From Streptomyces sp. yr375 (GTDB taxonomy: Bacteria; Actinomycetota; Actinomycetes; Streptomycetales; Streptomycetaceae), in the NCBI RefSeq assembly GCF_900110755.1, contig NZ_FOFF01000021.1, positions 1 through 64,000 of the forward strand: a stretch of DNA of 64,000 nucleotides, given 5' to 3'. Within the stretch, counting starts at the first letter, position 1. Each line of letters opens with the position of its first letter. The notes beneath the pieces were generated by a model, which worked only from the letters and a program-made list of their open reading frames with translations, was not told the DNA's origin and made no database searches. Below, piece after piece: positions 57,308-64,000 of the stretch. Position numbers and translations under genes: made by a program.

Positions 57308-58336
57308 GTGTCCGACTCCCCCGCCGGTACCGTCCGTCCCGGTCGGCTCGCCGATCTTCCCGTGCTGTTGGTCGCCGCTGTCTGGGGCTCCAGTTATCTC
57401 GCCGCCAAGGGCGTCACGACGGCGCAGACCGTGGTGGCGGTGCTGGTGCTGCGGTTCGCCGTGGTGTTGCCGGTGCTGGTGGTCGCGGGGTGGCGGCGGC
57501 TGCGGGCGCTGAGCGGGCCGCAGTGGCGCGGAGCCGGGCTGCTGGGGCTGGTCCTCGCCGGGATCTTCCTGCTGGAGACCTACGGCGTCGTGCACACCTC
57601 GGCGACCAACGCCGGGCTGATCATCAGCCTGACCATGGTGTTCACGCCGCTCGCGGAGAGCCGGGTGCGCGGGACGCGGCTGCCGGGGGCGTTCATGGCG
57701 GCGGCGGGCCTGTCGGTGCTCGGCGTGGCGCTGCTGACGCAGGGCGCCGGGTTCACCGCCCCGTCCGGCGGCGACCTGCTGATGCTGGGGGCGGCCGTCG
57801 CCCGTACCGTGCACGTGCTGGCCATGGCCCGGATGGAGTCGGTGCGCGGGGCCGACGCGTTGTCGCTGACGACCGTCCAACTGGGCAGTGCGGTCGCCGT
57901 GTTCGCGGTGCTGGCGGCGGTGCCGGGGACGGGCGCGTCGGTGTGGTCGACCGCCGCCGGGTTCGACGGCGGGGACTGGCTCGGCCTGCTCTATCTCTCC
58001 GCGTTCTGCACGCTGTTCGCGTTCTTCGTGCAGATGTGGGCGGTGCGCCGTACGTCGCCGTCCCGGGTCAGTCTGCTGCTGGGCACCGAGCCGGTGTGGG
58101 CGGCGGCCGTGGGCATCGCGCTCGCCGGGGACCGGCCTGGCTGGCTCGGCCTGGCGGGCGCGGTGCTCGTGCTCGTCGGCACCGGGTGGGGGCGGGCGGT
58201 CGCGGACCGCAAGCGTCCGCCCGTACCCGCGCCCCTGCCCGCGCCCCTGCCTGCGTCCCCGCCTGACGTTGCTGGTCAGAGCACCTGTGCGCCGCGCCGC
58301 CAGACGCCGGAGACGAGCGGTACGCCCGGCCTGTAG
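57308..58336 (+). CDS. DMT/EamA family transporter
   Basis: A 342-residue metabolite exporter with ten hydrophobic helices in two EamA repeats (LPVLLVAAVWGSSYLAAKGV in the first; LYLSAFCTLFAFFVQMWAVR and VWAAAVGIALAGDRPGWLGL in the second). Start GTG at 57308 (VSDSPAGTVRPGRLADLP) with GAGGAG just upstream. Substrate unknown; amino acids or drugs are usual. The last 60 bases overlap the convergent hutI gene, giving a Pro-rich C-terminal tail (PAPLPAPLPASPPDVAGQ) not needed for transport. Confidence 0.88.
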   Translation: MSDSPAGTVRPGRLADLPVLLVAAVWGSSYLAAKGVTTAQTVVAVLVLRFAVVLPVLVVAGWRRLRALSGPQWRGAGLLGLVLAGIFLLETYGVVHTSATNAGLIISLTMVFTPLAESRVRGTRLPGAFMAAAGLSVLGVALLTQGAGFTAPSGGDLLMLGAAVARTVHVLAMARMESVRGADALSLTTVQLGSAVAVFAVLAAVPGTGASVWSTAAGFDGGDWLGLLYLSAFCTLFAFFVQMWAVRRTSPSRVSLLLGTEPVWAAAVGIALAGDRPGWLGLAGAVLVLVGTGWGRAVADRKRPPVPAPLPAPLPASPPDVAGQSTCAPRRQTPETSGTPGL

Positions 58337-59475
58337 GCCAGGTGGACGTGGCTCGGGGCGTCCAGCAGGGTCAGGTCGGCGTACGCGCCCGGGGTCAGGC
58401 GGCCCACGTCCGTGCGGCGCAGGGCCGCCGCGCCGCCCGCCGTCGCCGACCACACCGCCTCGTCGGGCGTCATGCCCATGTCCCGGACGGCGAGCGCGAT
58501 GCAGAACGGCACGGACGACGTGAAGGACGACCCCGGGTTGCAGTCCGTGGAGAGGGCGACGGTGACGCCCGCGTCCAGCAGCCGGCGGGCGTCCGGCCAC
58601 TCGGCGCGCGTGGAGAACTCGGCGCCCGGCAGCAGCGTGGCGACCGTGTCGCCGCTCGCCAGCGCGTCCACGTCGGCGTCCGTGAGGTGGGTGCAGTGGT
58701 CGGCGCTGGCCGCGTCCAGCTCGACCGCGAGCTGCACGCCGGGGCCGTAGGTGAGCTGGTTGGCGTGGATGCGGGGGTGCAGGCCCTTCGCCTTGCCGGC
58801 GGTGAGGATGGCGCGGGCCTGGTCGCCGTCGAACGCGCCCTTCTCGCAGAACACGTCGATCCAGCGGGCGTGCGGGGCGCAGGCGTCGAGCATCTCGCCG
58901 GTGACCAGGGCCACGTAGGCGGCCGGGTCGTCGGCGTGGTCGGGGGAGACGATGTGCGCGCCGAGGTAGGTGACCTCGTCGGTGTGCCGGGCGGCGATGC
59001 GCAGGGCGCGGGCCTCGTCGGCGACCGTCAGGCCGTAGCCCGACTTCGTCTCGAAGGTGGTGGTGCCCTGGCGGAGCGCCTCGGCGAGGTAACGGGTGAG
59101 GTTCCGTTCGAGTTCCCCGTCGCTCGCGGCGCGGGTCGCGGCGACCGTCGTGCGGATGCCGCCCGCCGTGTAGCCGCGGCCCGACATCCGGGCGTTGAAC
59201 TCCTCCGTGCGGTCGCCCGCGAAGACCAGGTGGGAGTGGGAGTCGACGAAGCCCGGGAGGACCGCCCGGCCGCCCGCGTCGACCCGGTTGTCAGTGGCGG
59301 GTGCTTTGCTTGATTCACCGGTCCACACGATGCGGTCGCCGTCGATGACGACTGCCGCGTCCCGGACCAGACCGAGCGGAGATCCGTCACCGAGGGAGGG
59401 ATCGTTGGTGACCAGCGTGGCGATGTCGGTGATGACGGTGGTCGTGCCGGTGCTGGTGCTCGTGCTGCTGCTCAT
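58276..59475 (-). CDS. hutI: Imidazolonepropionase
   Basis: Amidohydrolase-superfamily enzyme opening 4-imidazolone-5-propionate to formiminoglutamate in histidine breakdown. Motifs: GFVDSHSHLVFAGDRTEEFN (metal His pair), TKSGYGLTVADEARALRIAA, LHPRIHANQLTYGPGVQLAV, SADHCTHLTDADVDALAS and VALSTDCNPGSSFTSSVPF. ATG start at 59475 (MSSSTSTSTGTTTVIT) with GAGG eight bases upstream; an unusual Ser/Thr start. 399 residues, typical. Last gene of the hut cluster, same strand as hutF with 35 bp between. Confidence 0.95.
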   Translation of the reverse strand: MSSSTSTSTGTTTVITDIATLVTNDPSLGDGSPLGLVRDAAVVIDGDRIVWTGESSKAPATDNRVDAGGRAVLPGFVDSHSHLVFAGDRTEEFNARMSGRGYTAGGIRTTVAATRAASDGELERNLTRYLAEALRQGTTTFETKSGYGLTVADEARALRIAARHTDEVTYLGAHIVSPDHADDPAAYVALVTGEMLDACAPHARWIDVFCEKGAFDGDQARAILTAGKAKGLHPRIHANQLTYGPGVQLAVELDAASADHCTHLTDADVDALASGDTVATLLPGAEFSTRAEWPDARRLLDAGVTVALSTDCNPGSSFTSSVPFCIALAVRDMGMTPDEAVWSATAGGAAALRRTDVGRLTPGAYADLTLLDAPSHVHLAYRPGVPLVSGVWRRGAQVL

Positions 59476-59510
59476 CGTCGTGTCCTCGTGGGAGCGGGGT
59501 CCTGGGGTGG

Positions 59511-60860
59511 CTAGGCGCGCAGGGCGTCGATGGCCCGGGCGAGGGCCTGGGGCACGTCGGGTACGAGCGTGTGCGCCCCGTCGCGTACGACATGACGTCC
59601 GGCGACGACCGTATGCCGTACGTCCGCCGCGGTCGCCGCGAATACGGCCGTCTCGGCGCCGAGGCGCGGCACCGGTCCCGCCGTTCTGACCGAGTCGAGG
59701 GCGATCGTCGTGAAGTCGGCGGGCGCGCCGGTCGCCAGGGTGCCCGCGTCCGGGTTGCCGAGGGCGGCGTGGCCGTCGGCGGAGGCGGCGCGCAGCAGGG
59801 CCGCCGCCGTCCAGTGACCCCGGGTGCGGGTGCGCAGCCGCTCGTTGAGCTCCATCGCGCGGGCCTCTTCGAGCAGGTCGATGACGGCGTGGCTGTCGGA
59901 GCCCAGGGAGAGCGGCGAGCCCGCGGCCTGGAGGGCGACGGCCGGGCCGATGCCGTCGGCGAGGTCGCGTTCGGTCGTCGGACACATGCAGGTGCCGGTG
60001 CCGGAGCCGCCGAGGAGGGCGATGTCCTGGTCCGTGAGGTGCGTGTTGTGGACGCCGGTGGTGCGCGGGCCGAGGACGCCGTGGTCGGCGAGGAGCTGCG
60101 TCGGCGTGCGGCCGTGGGCCTCGCGGCAGGCGTCGTTCTCGGCGGTCTGCTCGGACAGGTGCACGTGCAGCGGCGCCCGGCGCTCCTGCGCCCAGCTTGC
60201 CACGGTGGCCAACTGGTCGGCGGGCACGGCCCGTACGGAGTGGACGGCCGCCCCGATCCTCGCGTGATCCCGTTCCTTGAGAAGTGAACAGCGTGCGGCC
60301 CAGGCGTCCGCGTCACCGTCGGAGAAGCGGAGCTGGTGGGCGTTGGGGGCCTGGCCGAAGCCGGCCGAGAGGTAGGCGGTGTCGAGGAGGGTGATGCGGA
60401 TGCCGGCGTCGGCGGCGGCCTCGATCAGCGCCTCGCCCATGGCGTTGGGGTCGGCGTAGGGGGTGCCGCCGGGGGCGTGGTGCAGATAGTGGAACTCGCC
60501 GACGGCCGTGATGCCGGCCAGCGCCATCTCGGCGTACACGGCGCGGGCCAGCTCGTGGTACGACTCCGGGGTCAGCCGGTCGGCGACCGAGTACATGACC
60601 TCGCGCCAGGTCCAGAAGGTGCCGGAGCCCACCTGGACGGTGCCGCGCAGGGCGCGGTGGAAGGCGTGGCTGTGGGCGTTCGCCAGGCCCGGGAGGGTCA
60701 GTCCGCGCAGGATCTCGGCGCCGGGCGGCGGGGCGTCGACGCCCGTGCGGACGGCGGTGATGCGGCCGTCGGCCACCTCCAGGGCGACGCCCGGCTCGAC
60801 GTTCGTGTCGAGCCAGGCGTGTTCCAGCCAGTACGTCCGTGTCCGCTGCGTGGGGGTCAC
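59511..60860 (-). CDS. hutF: Formimidoylglutamate deiminase
   Basis: Amidohydrolase that converts N-formimidoyl-L-glutamate to N-formyl-L-glutamate and ammonia. Metal motif LANAHSHAFHRALRGTVQVG at about residues 59-78, GEFHYLHHAPGGTPYADPNA, PLHVHLSEQTAENDACRE, THLTDQDIALLGGSGTGTCM and SLGSDSHAVIDLLEEARAME. 449 residues, as usual for HutF. ATG start (MTPTQRTRTYWLEHAWLDTN) overlaps the M20 amidohydrolase stop by four bases (ATGA). This places Streptomyces in the five-step Hut pathway via N-formylglutamate. Confidence 0.93.
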   Translation of the reverse strand: MTPTQRTRTYWLEHAWLDTNVEPGVALEVADGRITAVRTGVDAPPPGAEILRGLTLPGLANAHSHAFHRALRGTVQVGSGTFWTWREVMYSVADRLTPESYHELARAVYAEMALAGITAVGEFHYLHHAPGGTPYADPNAMGEALIEAAADAGIRITLLDTAYLSAGFGQAPNAHQLRFSDGDADAWAARCSLLKERDHARIGAAVHSVRAVPADQLATVASWAQERRAPLHVHLSEQTAENDACREAHGRTPTQLLADHGVLGPRTTGVHNTHLTDQDIALLGGSGTGTCMCPTTERDLADGIGPAVALQAAGSPLSLGSDSHAVIDLLEEARAMELNERLRTRTRGHWTAAALLRAASADGHAALGNPDAGTLATGAPADFTTIALDSVRTAGPVPRLGAETAVFAATAADVRHTVVAGRHVVRDGAHTLVPDVPQALARAIDALRA

Positions 60861-62260
60861 CGGCAGGCCAGTCCTTCCAGTACGTCGGCGAGGGCGTGCA
60901 CCCCGGCCACACAGTCGTCCTCGGCGGCGAACTCGGCCGGGGAGTGCGAGACGCCCGTGGGGTTGCGCACGAACAGCATGGCGGTCGGGATGGTCCCGGA
61001 CAGGATCCCGGCGTCGTGTCCGGCGCCGGTGCCGAGGACGGGGACCGTCAGATCCGTGCCCCGGCCCTGCTTGTCCTGGTCCTGGCCGAGGATGCGGGCG
61101 AGTTCGTCGCGCAGGGCGTGGTCGAACTCGACGACGGGCGTGAACGACTCACGGACGACGGCGAGGTCGATGCCGTGGGCGGCGGCGTACTCGCGGGCGG
61201 CCTGCTCGATGCCCGTGACCACCGTGTCCAGGGTGTCCTGGTCGGCGGCGCGGGAGTCGAGCCAGCCGCGCACCAGGGAGGGGATGGCGTTGACGCCGTT
61301 CGGCTCGACGGAGATCTTGCCGAAGGTGGCGACGGCGCCCGCGAGTCGCGCCTCGCGGCGGGCGGCGAGGACCGTCTCGGCGTACGACAGCATCGGGTCG
61401 CGGCGGTCCACGAGGCGGGTGGTGCCGGCGTGGTTGGCCTCGCCCCGGAAGTCGAACCGCCAGCGCCCGTGCGGCCAGATGGCACTGGCGATGCCCACCC
61501 GGTCGCCGCTCAGGTCGAGGGCGCGGCCCTGCTCCACGTGGAGTTCGACGAACGCGCCGATGCGGGCGAGCCGCTCGGGGTCGGGGCCGATGGCGTCGGG
61601 GTCGTACCCGGCGGCCTCCATGGCCCTCGGGAGGGTGATGCCGTCGCCGTCGGTGAGCCGGTGGGCCTGCTCGACGGTGAGCTGTCCGGCGGTGAGCCGG
61701 GAGCCGACGCAGGCGAGCCCGAAGCGGGCGCCCTCCTCGTCACCGAAGTTGACGAGGGCGAGGGGCCTGGTGAACGTGACGCCCCGCGCGCGGAGTTCGT
61801 CGAGCGCGGCGAAGGACGACACGACGCCGAGCGGCCCGTCGAAGGCGCCGCCGTCCGGCACCGAGTCGAGATGCGACCCGGTGACGACGGCGTCCCCGGC
61901 GGCCGGATCCCCCAGCCACGCCCACTGGTTGCCGTTGCCGTCCAGCTCGTAGGCGAGCCCGCGCGCCTCGGCCTGCGCCCGGAACCAGGCCCGGCAGTCG
62001 GTGTCGGCGGCCGTCCAGGCGTACCGCCGGTAGCCGTGGGAGTCCGGGTGGCGGCCGATGGGCAGCAGGTCGCGCCACATCTCGAGGAAGGAGGCACCGC
62101 CGGCTGGCGCGCTCGCGCCGGGCTGCGGGTGGCCGTTCCGCGAGGCGGCAGCGGCGGTGGGTGCGGTGCGGGCGGTGGGTACGGCCGGCTCCGCGGGCGG
62201 GGACGAGAGGTCCGCCCCCGCCGAGGAGTCGCCGTGCCGTTGGTCTCCCGGAAGGGTCAC
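60857..62260 (-). CDS. M20 family amidohydrolase, allantoate amidohydrolase-like, in hut operon
   Basis: A 467-residue M20-type metalloenzyme of the allantoate/N-carbamoyl-amino-acid amidohydrolase group. Metal ligands: VTGSHLDSVPDGGAFDGPLG, NFGDEEGARFGLACVGSR and ELHVEQGRALDLSGDRVGI; HAGTTRLVDRRDP and PNGVNAIPSLVRGWLDSR in the lid domain, and VRNPTGVSHSPAEFAAEDDC near the end. N-terminal 60 residues are low-complexity. GTG start, overlapped by the hutU stop as GTGA. Lying between hutU and hutF, it is a candidate for the missing N-formylglutamate deformylase (HutG) activity; this is an inference, since known M20 members hydrolyse ureido groups. No HutG-type gene is in the window. Confidence 0.85.
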   Translation of the reverse strand: MTLPGDQRHGDSSAGADLSSPPAEPAVPTARTAPTAAAASRNGHPQPGASAPAGGASFLEMWRDLLPIGRHPDSHGYRRYAWTAADTDCRAWFRAQAEARGLAYELDGNGNQWAWLGDPAAGDAVVTGSHLDSVPDGGAFDGPLGVVSSFAALDELRARGVTFTRPLALVNFGDEEGARFGLACVGSRLTAGQLTVEQAHRLTDGDGITLPRAMEAAGYDPDAIGPDPERLARIGAFVELHVEQGRALDLSGDRVGIASAIWPHGRWRFDFRGEANHAGTTRLVDRRDPMLSYAETVLAARREARLAGAVATFGKISVEPNGVNAIPSLVRGWLDSRAADQDTLDTVVTGIEQAAREYAAAHGIDLAVVRESFTPVVEFDHALRDELARILGQDQDKQGRGTDLTVPVLGTGAGHDAGILSGTIPTAMLFVRNPTGVSHSPAEFAAEDDCVAGVHALADVLEGLACR

Positions 62261-63921
62261 GCGTCGTCACCCTCCCGCATGGGGACGCGGACGCCGCGCT
62301 CGTCGGCGACCGACTCGGCGATGTCGTAGCCCGCGTCCACGTGCCGGATGACGCCCATGCCGGGGTCGTTGGTCAGGACGCGGCGGATCTTCTCGCCGGC
62401 GAGCTTCGTGCCGTCCGCCACCGACACCTGGCCGGCGTGGATGGAGCGGCCCATGCCGACGCCGCCGCCGTGGTGGATCGACACCCAGGAGGCACCCGAC
62501 GCCACGTTGACCATGGCGTTCAGCAGCGGCCAGTCGGCGATCGCGTCGGAGCCGTCGAGCATGGCCTCGGTCTCGCGGTACGGGGAGGCGACGGAACCGC
62601 AGTCGAGGTGGTCGCGGCCGATGGCCAGCGGCGCGGCCAGCTCACCGCTCGCCACCATGTCGTTGAAGCGCTCGCCGGCCTTGTCGCGCTCGCCGTAGCC
62701 GAGCCAGCAGATGCGGGCGGGCAGGCCCTGGAAGTGGACGCGCTCGCCGGCCATCTTCATCCAGCGGTGCAGGGACTCGTTCTCCGGGAAGAGGTCGAGG
62801 ATCGCCTTGTCGGTCTTGGCGATGTCGGAGGCCTCGCCGGACAGGGCGGCCCAGCGGAAGGGGCCCTTGCCCTCGCAGAACAGCGGGCGGATGTAGGCCG
62901 GCACAAAGCCGGGGAAGGCGAACGCCCGGTCGTACCCGGCGAGTTGGGCCTCGCCGCGGATGGAGTTGCCGTAGTCGAAGACCTCCGCGCCGGCGTCCAT
63001 GAAGCCGACCATGGCCTCGACGTGGCGGGCCATGGACTCACGGGCGCGGGTGGTGAAGCCCGCCGGGTCCTTGGCGGCGGCGTCGGCCATGTCGTCGAAG
63101 TCGACGCCGACGGGGAGGTAGGACAGCGGGTCGTGGGCCGAGGTCTGGTCGGTCACGATGTCGATGGGGGCGCTCTCGGCGAGCATCCGCGGGAGCAGTT
63201 CGGCGGCGTTGCCCAGCAGGCCGATGGAGAGCGGGCGGCGGGCGTCGCGGGCCTCGACGGCGAGCTGGAGGGCGTGCTCCAGGGAGTCGGCCTTCACGTC
63301 GAGGTAGCGGTGCTCGATGCGGCGCTCGATGGCGCGCGGGTCGACGTCGATGCAGATCGCGACGCCGTCGTTCATCGTCACCGCGAGGGGCTGCGCGCCG
63401 CCCATGCCGCCGAGACCGGCGGTCAGGGTGATCGTCCCGGCCAGGGTGCCGTTGAACTTCTTCGCGGCGACGGCGGCGAAGGTCTCGTAGGTGCCCTGGA
63501 GGATGCCCTGGGTGCCGATGTAGATCCAGGAACCGGCGGTCATCTGGCCGTACATCGTCAGGCCGAGCTGCTCCAGGCGGCGGAACTCCTCCCAGTTGGC
63601 CCAGTCGCCGACGAGGTTGGAGTTGGCGATGAGGACACGCGGGGCCCACTCGTGGGTCTGCATGACGCCGACCGGCCGACCGGACTGGACGAGCATCGTC
63701 TCGTCCTGCTTCAGGGTCTGCAGCGTGCGCACCATGGCGTCGTACGAGCGCCAGTCGCGGGCCGCCTTGCCCGTGCCGCCGTAGACGACGAGCTTGTCGG
63801 GGTGTTCGGCGACCTCGGGGTCCAGGTTGTTCTGCAGCATCCGCAGGGCGGCTTCCTGCTGCCATCCCAGGGCGCTCAGTTCCGTACCGCGCGACGCTCG
63901 TACGGGGCGGGGTCCTGACAT
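62257..63921 (-). CDS. hutU: Urocanate hydratase
   Basis: Urocanase of 554 residues, converting urocanate to imidazolonepropionate with tightly bound NAD. Conserved stretches: LQNNLDPEVAEHPDKLVVYG, TLTAGLGGMGGAQPLAVTMN, GVAICIDVDPRAIERRIEHR, FCEGKGPFRWAALSGEASDI and the active-site region DHLDCGSVASPYRETEAMLD. The start is the ATG at 63921 (MSGPRPVRASRGTELS) with AAGGAGG six bases upstream; the frame is open to 63975. First gene of the hut cluster hutU, M20, hutF, hutI. A likely operator lies at 63969-63993. Histidase (hutH) is not in the window. Confidence 0.95.
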   Translation of the reverse strand: MSGPRPVRASRGTELSALGWQQEAALRMLQNNLDPEVAEHPDKLVVYGGTGKAARDWRSYDAMVRTLQTLKQDETMLVQSGRPVGVMQTHEWAPRVLIANSNLVGDWANWEEFRRLEQLGLTMYGQMTAGSWIYIGTQGILQGTYETFAAVAAKKFNGTLAGTITLTAGLGGMGGAQPLAVTMNDGVAICIDVDPRAIERRIEHRYLDVKADSLEHALQLAVEARDARRPLSIGLLGNAAELLPRMLAESAPIDIVTDQTSAHDPLSYLPVGVDFDDMADAAAKDPAGFTTRARESMARHVEAMVGFMDAGAEVFDYGNSIRGEAQLAGYDRAFAFPGFVPAYIRPLFCEGKGPFRWAALSGEASDIAKTDKAILDLFPENESLHRWMKMAGERVHFQGLPARICWLGYGERDKAGERFNDMVASGELAAPLAIGRDHLDCGSVASPYRETEAMLDGSDAIADWPLLNAMVNVASGASWVSIHHGGGVGMGRSIHAGQVSVADGTKLAGEKIRRVLTNDPGMGVIRHVDAGYDIAESVADERGVRVPMREGDDA

Positions 63922-63968
63922 GGTCTGCCTCCTTGCGGATGGGTGATCCCGGCGGGTGTTGCTTTTGT

Positions 63969-63993
63969 TATTCACATCCTGGTCCGCTGAATA
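63969..63993. promoter_or_regulatory. Possible hut operator
   Basis: Six-base inverted repeats TATTCA (63969-63974) and TGAATA (63988-63993) with 13 bases between, about 50 bases before the hutU start. A/T-rich arms and spacing fit a dimeric repressor site. No repressor gene is in the window. Confidence 0.45.
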
Positions 63994-64000
63994 GAACTAG

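Overview
This is a stretch of a Streptomyces (or very close actinomycete) chromosome. The DNA is strongly GC-rich with G/C at third codon positions, GTG starts and GTGA/ATGA start-stop overlaps are frequent, and the window carries a WhiB sporulation regulator, F420 biosynthesis genes (fbiA/fbiB) and a histidine-utilisation operon. From memory, the gene order (ahcY, manA, manB, whiB, fbiA-fbiB, LytR-CpsA-Psr genes, purK-purE, a B/F-type sigma factor, hut) matches the conserved core of Streptomyces chromosomes around whiB. I saw no rRNA or tRNA genes, CRISPR arrays or insertion sequences.

Layout. 1-7 kb: the 5' part of ahcY, a CDF cation transporter, the mannose-phosphate genes manA and manB with an SIS protein and a tiny Trm112 protein between them, then the wreck of an L-lactate permease gene. 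7-14 kb: DUF3499 protein, minimal zincin, a DUF5719 protein overlapping a very large glycosyltransferase-2/membrane protein, and whiB with its promoter. 14-22 kb: cysteine dioxygenase, fbiA, fbiB, an AlkA-like glycosylase, a GDP-mannose-pyrophosphorylase-like enzyme, a secreted PGRP/amidase and a TIGR03089 protein. 23-33 kb: five LCP (LytR-CpsA-Psr) wall-polymer ligases with a glycosyltransferase and a Cys/Met-rich copper-storage-like protein.

33.6-38.1 kb is an accessory island: two Scr1-type XRE regulators, each next to a DUF397-type protein, a DUF6879 protein, several small unknown proteins and a frameshifted anti-sigma-type ATPase pseudogene. It separates a thioesterase from an acyl-CoA dehydrogenase. 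38-48.6 kb: acyl-CoA dehydrogenase, UDP-glucose dehydrogenase, VOC protein, a catalytically dead dipeptidase beside an intact one, purE/purK, GtrA protein and an OmpR-type two-component system. 49-50.5 kb: a POT peptide transporter preceded by 12-nt direct repeats.

50.6-54.5 kb holds a tightly coupled four-gene surface-protein operon: two proteins sharing a two-cysteine extracellular module and ending in different sortase signals (LPQTG and LAETG), with two membrane-anchored secreted proteins between them, one resembling WxL-interacting (DUF916-type) proteins. I consider this the best candidate for an under-described system. 54.9-57.2 kb encodes an anti-sigma kinase, an anti-anti-sigma STAS protein and a sigma factor. 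57.3-64 kb has a DMT transporter and the hut operon hutU, M20 amidohydrolase, hutF, hutI; the M20 enzyme may supply the N-formylglutamate deformylase step.

Genes for mannose donors, wall-polymer attachment, peptidoglycan recognition, sortase substrates and sporulation control dominate, so much of the window concerns the cell envelope. Three copies of one GC-rich intergenic repeat and two clear pseudogenes are also present.
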